A stretch of DNA of 64,000 bases, taken from the NCBI RefSeq assembly GCF_004217115.1, contig NZ_SHKN01000001.1, positions 2,421,781-2,485,780 on the forward strand. The letters run 5' to 3'. The translations under genes were made by a program, and so were the position numbers. This DNA comes from Ancylomarina subtilis. GTDB lineage: Bacteria > Bacteroidota > Bacteroidia > Bacteroidales > Marinifilaceae. The notes under the pieces were generated by a model. The model searched no databases. It was not told the origin of the DNA and worked only from the letters and a program-made list of their open reading frames with translations. Positions 46,548 to 54,837 of the stretch are shown here, one piece after another (the stretch's first letter is position 1; every line of letters starts with the position of its first letter).

Positions 46548-47090
46548 TTAATCTTCAAGGTATAGATCGATCAATCCTTCAGGCGTAATCATTGTAATGG
46601 ATTTATCATCTTCATCAATCTCGACGAAATTTTCATCAGCAAAAGGAATCATCACTTCCTGTCCATTTAATTCCAGTACCAAAACAATATTACCGGAAAA
46701 GTCTTGGATATCTTCAATAGTTCCAATTTCACCTCTTTCCTCATCGATATAAGTAAAGCCAATTAAAGCACTTGCTTCAATCTCATCCTTATCTTCGAAA
46801 TAATCGGGAGCATCCTTAAAAGGGACATAAATATCGCAACCAATGAAACGGGTTGCTTTTGCCTCGTTCTCCATATCCTCGAGAAGAATACGAACTGTGG
46901 CATGGTTTCTTGGGGTTAAACCGTTGGGGGTAATGAAAAAAGGAACCAGTCCTCCGTCTATATCGACAAGGACTGATTCCAATTTATATTTTTCGAGAAG
47001 ATCGCCAGATTTTTTTGCTACAAGTTCACCTTTTACTCCATGAGTTTTGATAAAACTCCCCACAAAAAAACAATCTTCCTTCTTAAACAT
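46548..47090 (-). CDS. rimM: Ribosome maturation factor RimM
   Basis: 180 residues from the ATG at 47090; an ATG 63 bp upstream would add 21 residues unlike the family. The N-terminal domain reads CFFVGSFIKTHGVKGEL and the C-terminal PRC-barrel ends VEIDEDDKSITMITPEGLIDLY. RimM binds S19 on the 30S subunit during assembly. It is co-transcribed with rpsP (10-bp gap). trmD, often the next gene elsewhere, does not follow. Confidence 0.95.
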   Translation of the reverse strand: MFKKEDCFFVGSFIKTHGVKGELVAKKSGDLLEKYKLESVLVDIDGGLVPFFITPNGLTPRNHATVRILLEDMENEAKATRFIGCDIYVPFKDAPDYFEDKDEIEASALIGFTYIDEERGEIGTIEDIQDFSGNIVLVLELNGQEVMIPFADENFVEIDEDDKSITMITPEGLIDLYLED

Positions 47091-47100
47091 GCAAAATAAA

Positions 47101-47649
47101 TTAAGCTTCAGTAGATTCTGTTCCTTCTTCATTTGCAGCTTCTTCCGGAGCATTCTTAGCAGCTTCAGCAGCAGCTAATTCAGCAGCAGCATCTGCAGCT
47201 TTTTTTGCAATAGCTTCAGCTCTATCAGCAGAAACTTTCATCTCAGCTTCTAAACGAGCTTTAGCAGAATCAACAGCAGCTGTAGAAAGACCTTCTTTCT
47301 TAGCGTTGATTTTAGCTTCTTTCTCTTTTTTCCAAGCTTCGAATTTTACTTCAGCAGCAGCTTCGTCAAAAGCTCCTTTTTTAACACCACCTAGTAAGTG
47401 CTTTTTCATCATTACACCTTCGTAAGATAAAATTGCTCTTGCAGTGTCAGTTGGTTGTGCACCATTGTTTAACCAAGTCAATGCTTTATCAAAGTCAAGG
47501 TTAATGGTAGCTGGGTTTGTATTAGGATTGTAAGATCCAATACGCTCAATGTACTTACCATCACGTGGCGCTCTGCTATCTGCTACCACAATGTGGTAAA
47601 ATGGTCTACCTTTGCGACCATGTCGGGCTAATCTAATCTTTGTTGCCAT
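47101..47649 (-). CDS. rpsP: 30S ribosomal protein S16 with C-terminal extension
   Basis: 182 residues. The S16 core spans about 1-82 ([46 protein letters not shown]). It is followed by ~100 residues of Ala/Glu/Lys-rich helix, common in Bacteroidota S16 but absent in E. coli. A -7-like TATCTTTG (minus strand, 47698-47705) lies 49 bp upstream. It leads the rpsP-rimM operon. Confidence 0.96.
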   Translation of the reverse strand: MATKIRLARHGRKGRPFYHIVVADSRAPRDGKYIERIGSYNPNTNPATINLDFDKALTWLNNGAQPTDTARAILSYEGVMMKKHLLGGVKKGAFDEAAAEVKFEAWKKEKEAKINAKKEGLSTAAVDSAKARLEAEMKVSADRAEAIAKKAADAAAELAAAEAAKNAPEEAANEEGTESTEA

Positions 47650-47890
47650 AGCTTTTTTTAATATAAATAGTTATAAAATTGCTTTTATTAAGCGCGACAA
47701 AGATACATGTTTATTTTTGATATAAAATAGCTTTCTCAAATATTTTCAATCACTTATAAAAGAGATAGATTAACTCCTATTCATCCTGATTATTAATCCA
47801 TATTCGTAATTCAATATTGTAGCTGAATTCAAATAGCTCAAAATTCCGTTAGAAATCCCTATTTTTGCTTGATATCTAAAAAACATCAGT

Positions 47891-48817
47891 ATGCTAAAGG
47901 GACGATTCACTCAATTATCGAATTTCAATCAAATTCTGTTAAGCCTTAGTCTGGTTGTTGGTACAAGCTTCATTCTTCTTTTTGTAGGGTCTCTGCTATG
48001 TTACCTATTTTTTGGTCTCAATATTATGACTGATACTGCAGCATTCGATATTAATGGAACCCATCCTAATATCCCTGCCCTAAAATTCTATCAGGCCATC
48101 TATTCAACGGGGATGTTTATTCTACCCCCTTTTATTATCGCCTATCTGCTTTCCTCAAATGTAAGAGCTTATCTTCAAATCAATCAACTGCCCAGGTTTT
48201 CCACCTTTTTTCAGGCATTTTTACTCGTACTTGTTTCTCTTCCCCTAATCAATATGATGGGCGAACTGAATTCGCATATCCATTTTCCTGATTTCTTAAA
48301 GGATCTTGAGCAATGGATGCGTCAGTCCGAAGAAAAGGCCGCTTTAGTCACAGAGAAATTCTTATACATGAACAATATTGGCGATTTGCTCCTCAATCTT
48401 GTTCTTATAGCTGTAATTCCAGCACTGGGTGAAGAACTCCTTTTTAGAGGGGTTTTACAGAAGCAACTCTCCAAATGGACAGGAAGTGTTCATTGGGGGA
48501 TTTTTATTTCAGCCGTCTGTTTTTCTGCACTGCACATGCAGTTTTTCGGATTCTTTCCCCGACTTTTCCTAGGTATGCTCTTTGGCTATCTTTTGGTTTG
48601 GACAGGCTCATTGTGGGTCCCCATTCTTGCCCATCTAGTCAATAATGGCTTAGCGGTTTCTGCCAGCTACTTTATCGATAAAGGACAATTACCTGAAAAA
48701 GCCGATAGCATTGGTTCTTCTGATCTCATGTGGGAAACAAGTATCATCTCCCTCATCCTATTCTCAATTTTAACCTACCACTTATTCAAAACTCGAAAAA
48801 GGCAAATCGAGAGTTGA
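47891..48817 (+). CDS. CPBP family intramembrane glutamic endopeptidase
   Basis: 308 residues with about eight membrane segments. The active-site motifs are EELLFRGVLQ (catalytic Glu-Glu), FSALHMQFFGFFPRLFLG and PILAHLVNN. The fold is that of CAAX prenyl protease/bacteriocin-processing enzymes (ABI); its own substrate is unknown. A -7-like TATTTTTG at 47860-47867 precedes it closely. Its last 36 bp overlap the convergent gene on the minus strand. Confidence 0.88.
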   Translation: MLKGRFTQLSNFNQILLSLSLVVGTSFILLFVGSLLCYLFFGLNIMTDTAAFDINGTHPNIPALKFYQAIYSTGMFILPPFIIAYLLSSNVRAYLQINQLPRFSTFFQAFLLVLVSLPLINMMGELNSHIHFPDFLKDLEQWMRQSEEKAALVTEKFLYMNNIGDLLLNLVLIAVIPALGEELLFRGVLQKQLSKWTGSVHWGIFISAVCFSALHMQFFGFFPRLFLGMLFGYLLVWTGSLWVPILAHLVNNGLAVSASYFIDKGQLPEKADSIGSSDLMWETSIISLILFSILTYHLFKTRKRQIES

Positions 48818-49537
48818 ACTTTCTACCGATTCTAACTGTTTCTTTCGTTCCAATTCTGATTTTCGCCACACATATACCAAACCATAACGCATGCATATTT
48901 CGCGACGTTCATCTTCCGGCTTGTCTTTATAATGCAATTCTACCTCATTCCAAATATCAAGAATGAGCTGATCAGCCTCATGCCGCCTCTGAGCCACCTG
49001 TTCTGAAAATCGTTGCGTATTACTCTGCAAGGTTTTTTGATGCTTATAGGCGTCTTTAAATCGATCACAATTCACTCTAACCAATGCTATAGATGGGCTA
49101 TAAATAGGATTGCCACCTGCTCCCACACGTAGGCGTTCTCCTTCGATCAACTTTTCTCCCCACTCAATCAGTTTCACATCCTTAACCAGGGACGGGATAT
49201 TTTGAGAATTGATATTTAAGCCATAGAATTCACGTACTTCCGGTTTCAACTCCTCGCGAGCAATGGTAAAATTAAGCACCTGAATAAAATGAGAGACATA
49301 AAGTCTCGCTTTCTTTTGCCTTTCGTTATACTCTTTACTTTTTGAAGATTGCTCAGCTATAGCCTGATGATGATTCCGAATAGCCAATTCAAAATGAGGC
49401 AAAAAATCATGAAGTTTCCTAAGTAGATTAAACGAAAACCCTAATTCAGAAGAAGATAAAATCTCTCCCATATCCTGGGCAGAACGCAAAGCTCTTATTC
49501 GAGCTAAATCGGTATTAGGTAGTCGACGATAAGGCAT
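48782..49537 (-). CDS. Helical hypothetical protein
   Basis: 251 residues, not recognised. It is mostly helical and charged (SQDMGEIL..., RQKKARLYVSHFIQVL, DLARIRALRSAQ), with a glycine-containing middle (GAGGNPIYSP) and a Lys-rich C-terminus. No signal peptide, membrane segment or cofactor motif is seen. It overlaps the end of the CPBP gene tail-to-tail by 36 bp, a compact arrangement that suggests both are real. Confidence 0.6.
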   Translation of the reverse strand: MPYRRLPNTDLARIRALRSAQDMGEILSSSELGFSFNLLRKLHDFLPHFELAIRNHHQAIAEQSSKSKEYNERQKKARLYVSHFIQVLNFTIAREELKPEVREFYGLNINSQNIPSLVKDVKLIEWGEKLIEGERLRVGAGGNPIYSPSIALVRVNCDRFKDAYKHQKTLQSNTQRFSEQVAQRRHEADQLILDIWNEVELHYKDKPEDERREICMRYGLVYVWRKSELERKKQLESVESSTLDLPFSSFE

Positions 49538-49670
49538 ATTAGGTAGTCTTTAGAGTTGATCTATACGAAGGTATGAAATTTTACTCAAGAGATCAGGGTC
49601 TTCGCAATTTAGCAGCTTGCCTTTTTATGAATCACCCATATTTGCTTACCAAAATGTTTTTCTGTTAAAT

Positions 49671-49700
49671 AAAAAAAGCTGCCCCCATGGGCAGCTTTTA
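49671..49700 (-). terminator. Terminator after the repeat lipoprotein gene
   Basis: On the minus strand GCTGCCC/GGGCAGC form a 7-bp GC stem extended by AAAA/TTTT with a 4-nt loop, followed by a T run. It ends the TonB receptor-lipoprotein unit. Confidence 0.85.
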
Positions 49701-49723
49701 ATATCTATTAATTCTTAGATAGA

Positions 49724-51388
49724 TTAATTATCAGCAACAGCCTCCAATTTCATAGTTCCTGTTTTTGCAGCACCATCATAATACTTATAAGTCACTTCAA
49801 AAACATCACCAACCTTTAAAGAATAGTTAGCCTTAAGAATCTTTGTTAATTTCTCAACTATAACAGCCTCATCCTCTTCATCTTCGCCTGAACGGGTATC
49901 AAAGTTCCCATATCTTCCATTCCCCACAAGCTCATAATCAGCAGCAGTCAACTCATATGTTTCAGTAGCATCCTTTTCAGTCTTTATCAACTTGATAGGC
50001 GGTACGTAGATCCAGATTTTATCCTTAAATGCAACCATGGCACTTCCATCTACAGTAGTAGCTGTTAACATCCATTTTGTTTCTTTATTGAAAGTATACT
50101 CGTCAACACGAAGTTCAGTTACACCTGAGTTGTAGTACTTATAAATAATAAGTTTTACCTCATCATCTTGTGCATATGCCCACTTATTATTCATGAAGGT
50201 TGGAAGATAATGATTTGGATCAGCACTAGAGCTAAAGTTTCCGTACTCACCAGGTTGACCATCACCATCACCCATTAATTTATAATCATTATACTCCAAT
50301 GTGTAGGCAAGAGCAAGATTATTCTCCTTATCATCAAGAACTTCTAAATCATTATCAATTTGATTCCAGACACTTCCATTGTACATATAAAATTGATGCA
50401 TTGTATTAACATACATACTCCCTACTTTAGCAAACTCGGGATTTGGACCAGCTGAAGTACACTCAAACCTTACCATATTATCTTTAGTAGAACCGTCATA
50501 AACACTGTATTCTACGATATATATGATTTTCTTACCAGACGCATCATTAATCTGAGCTTCAGGAAATTTAGCCTTTAGAGCAATAATTACAGCTTCAATT
50601 TGACGATTGTAAATCAAATCTTCAAGATCAGCTTCATCCATATCCTTATACTCATCTTTTGCCATCCACTTACTAGTTCTTGCTTCAAAGTTACCATACT
50701 TAGAATTAGCTCCGTAATAGTATTCAAGTGTTCCATCTACTAAATGCTTTTTAGTATCATCAGCTTCAACAGATGCTAAAATTACACCAAAATCATCCTT
50801 AGACATTTCAAATTTCTCAGATGCTTCTATAGAAACATCTTCAAATTTATATGATTTACTAGCTGCACCTTTTGAGATCAACTTTTGAACATCGCCTTTT
50901 ACAGCATCAGAGTAAGCTGCCTTTAAAATTTCATCAGCCTTATCACCTGATTTTATATCAGATGTAAAATATCCTAAATCAGCAATAACACCTCCAATAG
51001 CTGTATACTCACCAGTACTTACTTCATGCTCATTTCTATAGTTTGACAACTCCTCAGACTTTCCTCTGTAATAATCAAACCAAACTTTATACTCAACTCC
51101 AGTCTCACCATACAACATCTTATTAGTTAAGATTTCTGGTAAGAACTCAGCAGCTGTTAGAGATATTGAGAAGTTTTTATAATTCTTAACATCCTCATTA
51201 GTTGACAACTCAAAATCAGCATCAACTAATCTATATCCATCTTCAATAAGCGTTTTATCTGAGTAAAACTTCTTATCAGCTAACTCTTCTGCATTAGCCT
51301 TGTCTACTTCATCATACACATCCTCCATTGGATCACAAGAAGTGAAGGTCAATGCCAGAATTGATGCCATATATATTAATTTCTTCAT
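49724..51388 (-). CDS. Surface lipoprotein with four internal repeats, partner of the TonB receptor
   Basis: 554 residues. The lipobox is FTSC (Cys18). Four repeats of ~95-130 residues end in (V/I)-x-Y-x-YY-x-G strands (WFDYYRGK, EYSVYDGS, YKYYNSGV, YKYYDGAA). Three of them open with Y-x-L then YGNF (SKYGNFEAR, GEYGNFSSS, GRYGNFDTR). I do not recognise the repeat family. It is the second gene after a TonB-dependent receptor (34-bp gap), the usual place of a SusD-like or other ligand-binding lipoprotein, so a substrate-capture role is inferred. It shows no nuclease or glycosidase motif. Confidence 0.75.
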   Translation of the reverse strand: MKKLIYMASILALTFTSCDPMEDVYDEVDKANAEELADKKFYSDKTLIEDGYRLVDADFELSTNEDVKNYKNFSISLTAAEFLPEILTNKMLYGETGVEYKVWFDYYRGKSEELSNYRNEHEVSTGEYTAIGGVIADLGYFTSDIKSGDKADEILKAAYSDAVKGDVQKLISKGAASKSYKFEDVSIEASEKFEMSKDDFGVILASVEADDTKKHLVDGTLEYYYGANSKYGNFEARTSKWMAKDEYKDMDEADLEDLIYNRQIEAVIIALKAKFPEAQINDASGKKIIYIVEYSVYDGSTKDNMVRFECTSAGPNPEFAKVGSMYVNTMHQFYMYNGSVWNQIDNDLEVLDDKENNLALAYTLEYNDYKLMGDGDGQPGEYGNFSSSADPNHYLPTFMNNKWAYAQDDEVKLIIYKYYNSGVTELRVDEYTFNKETKWMLTATTVDGSAMVAFKDKIWIYVPPIKLIKTEKDATETYELTAADYELVGNGRYGNFDTRSGEDEEDEAVIVEKLTKILKANYSLKVGDVFEVTYKYYDGAAKTGTMKLEAVADN

Positions 51389-51422
51389 CTGTCTATATTT
51401 TTTTTATTAAACAAAAGCTAGA

Positions 51423-53978
51423 TTAAAACTTAACTTTTAAACCTGCTGACCACGTTCTTCCAAATCCATAGTATACCAAAGCATCATTAGATATATGATT
51501 TGTACCATCCTGAGCCTTTGAAATATACTCTGTATCAAAAACATTATTCATATTTCCATACACAGAAGCCTTTAATCCTGCTATATCAAATCTATAGTTG
51601 AAACCTAAGTCAACTAGGCCAACATCCGGCATTTCCCAAGCATCACCAAGAACAGAATCTGCACCACGCTTAGATGCATCAAAGTCTGCATAATGCTTTC
51701 CATAATAAAGATAGTCAGCACTTAATCTTAACTTTGGCAATACTTCATAACTAATAGAAGCTGAACCTGTCATTTGTGCTGAATTACCAACATGAACATC
51801 CTTAATTAAAGCACTAAACTCTCCAAGAAGTTCGTTAGTATCTTCATCATATTTAGCTGCATACACATCATCCTCATAGGTCCAATCTCCAAGAGAGAAC
51901 ATTAAATTAACACTCAATTTTTTAGATGGTTTATACTCTGCTTCAAATTCAATTCCTTGGTGTAATTGATTTAAACCACTTAGGTTAACCTTTTCTTGTC
52001 CTAATGACTGAACTAAACCTCTATCTTTCCATTGAGTTCTATAAAGAGTCACCTTAGCATTAAAGTTTGGAGCGTCATACTTATAGCCAATTTCAGAAGT
52101 TATGATCTTTTCATACTTCACATCCTCATTTATATCATTTTTGTAATTCAAGAACACATTAGAAAAATATGGTGTTCTCTGAACGTAACCAGCGTTACCA
52201 AATACAGAATGAATAGAATTGAATTTATAGCTAACACCTGCTTTTACATTCCAAGGGAAGAAGTGTTGCCAGTCTGTCTCCTGATTTCCTGGCTTATACT
52301 GGAAATAATCTACACGCTTATACGATTTTCTTGAGAAAGCTGCAGAAACAAAACCAGTAACATTATCACCAGCATATTCAGCCTGACCGAATAACCCAGT
52401 ATATAATACCTTACCATCATTATAGTAAGAGTACTTGTCTCCTTTTTTCAGCCATTCATCTTCTTCACGGTTCATATCTGAATTATCAAGGAAAAAAGCA
52501 CCACCTAATAGATCTTCAACTTCTCTATAGTGCTCACCTTTATAATATCTTAAGTCTAACCCACCAGTATAAGTAATCTGGTCTTTAGTTGTTGACAATG
52601 AAGATAACAAACCATACCAAGAGTGATTATTAACTGAATTACCAACAATAGCTTGTGAACCTTCAGCAGTATAAGTTGCATTTCTTTCAGCTACACCATC
52701 AAAATCTAATAAGCCATCACCTGTTCTCATAATCTCAGGATCATCTTCTCCAGTCTTATTGTTTACGCCTAACCACTTAGATCCCATAGCACCGGAAATT
52801 CGACGTCCACCACCTGATCCTATAGACCCATAAAGAGATGTAGTTAATAAGGTTTCATCGTTGATGTTCCAATAGTGATTCAACTGTGCTTGTGGTTTAT
52901 GGTAGTAATTATAACCATATCCACCTCCATATATCTTTCCTTCACGAATACCATAATCAGAGTTATATTTCTCCTCATGCTTATTTTCGCGATACTGCTG
53001 GATTGTGTGTTTATTTCCTCTTTGGTTATGCCATTGTGGTGCACCTGTAATCATGAAAGACATGGTGTGTTTTTCATTGATTTTTTTAGAAACATTTGCA
53101 TAGTATGACCAAGCATCAAAGTCAGTACCTCTTACATAACCATTCCCATAAGTATGTGAACCTAATAATGTAACTGCCCAACCGTTATCCATTAAGCCAG
53201 TCGATACTGAAAATAATTGTTTTCTATAACCAGCATTACCAACACCTGTTTTTACAACACCACCTTTTTCTGCATCAGTTGATTTTGTAAGGATATTAAT
53301 TGTACCTCCAACAGATGAAAGACCAAGCTTAGATGCTCCTAAACCACGCTGAACCTGCATGGTTCTGGATACGTCGGAAAGACCAGCCCAGTTTGACCAA
53401 TAAACCTTACCGTTTTCCATATCGTTAACAGGAATACCGTTAATCAATACCCCAACGTTGTTTGAGTCAAAACCACGAACATAAACTGTTGCATCACCAA
53501 ATCCTCCACCTTCTTTCGAAGTAAAGATTGATGGTGTGGTTTTTAAGATTTCAGGATATTCCTGAGCCCCCAACTTATTTTCAATTAATTCAGCACTAAT
53601 TGTTGAAACAGCTACTGGTGTCTGACGGTCAGTAACAATAGAAGCCATTACGCTTACTTCATTAAGACCAACAGCATCTGATTCAAGTTTAATTGTACCA
53701 AAATCTTGTGTTCCGTTCAATGTCAGTTCCTTATCAAGGAAGCCCACAAAACTTACTAAAATTGTTTTAGTTCCATTAGGTACCTCCAAAACAAAGGCGC
53801 CATCAAAACCCGTAACTGTTCCTGTTGCTGTACCAGGAATAACAACAGAAGCACCAGGTAAAGTTTCATTGGTACTCCCATCTACAACCACTCCTTTCAC
53901 AGTGGTTTGAGCAATAGCTGCAACAGACAACATCATCAGTGCTGCCATTGACAAAATACTTCTCATCGCTTTTTTCAT
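51423..53978 (-). CDS. TonB-dependent outer-membrane receptor with carboxypeptidase-like N-terminal domain
   Basis: 851 residues. Signal peptide to about residue 23 (AAIAQ), then a carboxypeptidase-regulatory-like beta domain (VKGVVVDGSTNETLPGASV, FDGAFVLEVP). Next come a plug (about 105-225, VYVRGFDSNNVGVLINGIP) and a 22-strand barrel ending in Phe (AGLKVKF). It imports a ligand through the outer membrane using TonB. The neighbouring lipoprotein is not SusD-like, so the ligand need not be a glycan. The 859-bp upstream region holds a hairpin near the start codon. Its ligand cannot be told from sequence. Confidence 0.92.
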   Translation of the reverse strand: MKKAMRSILSMAALMMLSVAAIAQTTVKGVVVDGSTNETLPGASVVIPGTATGTVTGFDGAFVLEVPNGTKTILVSFVGFLDKELTLNGTQDFGTIKLESDAVGLNEVSVMASIVTDRQTPVAVSTISAELIENKLGAQEYPEILKTTPSIFTSKEGGGFGDATVYVRGFDSNNVGVLINGIPVNDMENGKVYWSNWAGLSDVSRTMQVQRGLGASKLGLSSVGGTINILTKSTDAEKGGVVKTGVGNAGYRKQLFSVSTGLMDNGWAVTLLGSHTYGNGYVRGTDFDAWSYYANVSKKINEKHTMSFMITGAPQWHNQRGNKHTIQQYRENKHEEKYNSDYGIREGKIYGGGYGYNYYHKPQAQLNHYWNINDETLLTTSLYGSIGSGGGRRISGAMGSKWLGVNNKTGEDDPEIMRTGDGLLDFDGVAERNATYTAEGSQAIVGNSVNNHSWYGLLSSLSTTKDQITYTGGLDLRYYKGEHYREVEDLLGGAFFLDNSDMNREEDEWLKKGDKYSYYNDGKVLYTGLFGQAEYAGDNVTGFVSAAFSRKSYKRVDYFQYKPGNQETDWQHFFPWNVKAGVSYKFNSIHSVFGNAGYVQRTPYFSNVFLNYKNDINEDVKYEKIITSEIGYKYDAPNFNAKVTLYRTQWKDRGLVQSLGQEKVNLSGLNQLHQGIEFEAEYKPSKKLSVNLMFSLGDWTYEDDVYAAKYDEDTNELLGEFSALIKDVHVGNSAQMTGSASISYEVLPKLRLSADYLYYGKHYADFDASKRGADSVLGDAWEMPDVGLVDLGFNYRFDIAGLKASVYGNMNNVFDTEYISKAQDGTNHISNDALVYYGFGRTWSAGLKVKF

Positions 53979-54004
53979 AAAATGAATTGTTAGATTAGTG
54001 ATTT

Positions 54005-54057
54005 TGTAGCCCTCAGGCCACAGAAAAACATTTCACCCTCACTGAGAGATCCGGATC
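54005..54057 (-). promoter_or_regulatory. Hairpin and palindrome in the TonB receptor leader
   Basis: On the minus strand TGTGGCC/GGCTACA (54005-54011 with 54016-54022) make a 7-bp stem with one G-U pair and a TGAG loop, about 27 bp before the receptor start. Further upstream are CTCA-C-TGAG (54038-54046) and the 10-bp palindrome GATCCGGATC (54048-54057). They could be protein-binding or RNA-structure elements; they match no riboswitch I recognise. Confidence 0.4.
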
Positions 54058-54594
54058 ACAAAATGGTTGTTGAACTCAAACGTTTTCACGTCCTGAATTC
54101 GTTCACAAAAATGGTTAGTTAAATATAATTTAACAAAAATTAAGAATCCTATTTTTAGGTATTCATCGCTTTTTTTCAAATGTTCATCGAAAAAAATGTG
54201 ATTCAGTCATCTATTACAGACTTTTCTCTCCGATTTATCAATTCCAATAAAGGATAAACACATTCCAAAAACAAAAAAACTTAAAATGGGTGACTGAATA
54301 TAGCATTTTTTTAGCTAAACCAAGATTATCACCTTGATATAAAGAACTTAAACCATCTACAAACAAACTCAACACACACTAAACTGCTCGGAATAGCAGG
54401 TATTCGAAGCCTTTTTTAAAAGCATCTAAATATGCATATTCAATTGATTTCAGACTTTATTTCTATACTTCAATTCCCACAAATATTTTCAGAACGTCAA
54501 CACTGCAAAACAAGCAAATTAATCAAGCTTTCATGTTAACTCTACCTTAAGATATTAAACAGAAAACGTTTCCTTAAAATTAAATTCGGCAAAA

Positions 54595-54627
54595 TTGATA
54601 TTTTCACAAAAATAAACTGTACTTTTG
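54595..54627 (+). promoter_or_regulatory. Promoter of typA
   Basis: TTG (54595-54597) and TACTTTTG (54620-54627) are spaced by 22 bp. The -7 box matches TAnnTTTG. It implies a leader of about 200 nt before the typA ATG. Confidence 0.6.
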
Positions 54628-54646
54628 CAGCCGCATTTAAAGCAAG

Positions 54647-54817
54647 ACAATCAACTCTAAAACAATGATTATAATTAAGTTATTGATTGTAAGAAATGCA
54701 CAATATGGATTGCAAATTTATTCTGTAAATACTCTGGGAAATCACTTTTAGCAATTTGTATTAAACATCATCATGGAGATAAGTTGTGATAAAGATCTGA
54801 AATTTGTGATTATCTCC
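54647..54817 (+). promoter_or_regulatory. Structured 5' leader of typA
   Basis: Two stems stand in the ~200-nt leader. ACAATCAA (54647-54654) pairs with TTGATTGT (54683-54690). GGAGATAA (54775-54782) pairs with TTATCTCC (54810-54817), closing a 27-nt loop and ending 20 nt before the start codon. The second stem is placed to affect access to the start. No other coding frame fills the leader. Confidence 0.45.
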
Positions 54818-54837
54818 TTAGTTAAGCCAATAAGAAC

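Larger units (their letters stand above)
53979..54837. other. Long divergent intergenic region between the TonB receptor and typA
   Basis: 859 bp without a gene. The left end carries a hairpin and palindrome near the receptor start (54005-54057) and two similar segments CACAAAATGGTTGTTG and CACAAAAATGGTTAGTT (from 54057 and 54107). The right 240 bp hold the typA promoter and structured leader. The middle (about 54130-54590) is A/T-rich with nothing I can support. Confidence 0.5.

Noticed and set aside
47891-48817. CPBP protease as a bacteriocin immunity or processing gene linked to the GG peptide
   Set aside because: It is 12 kb from the peptide, and CPBP proteins are widespread with unrelated roles.
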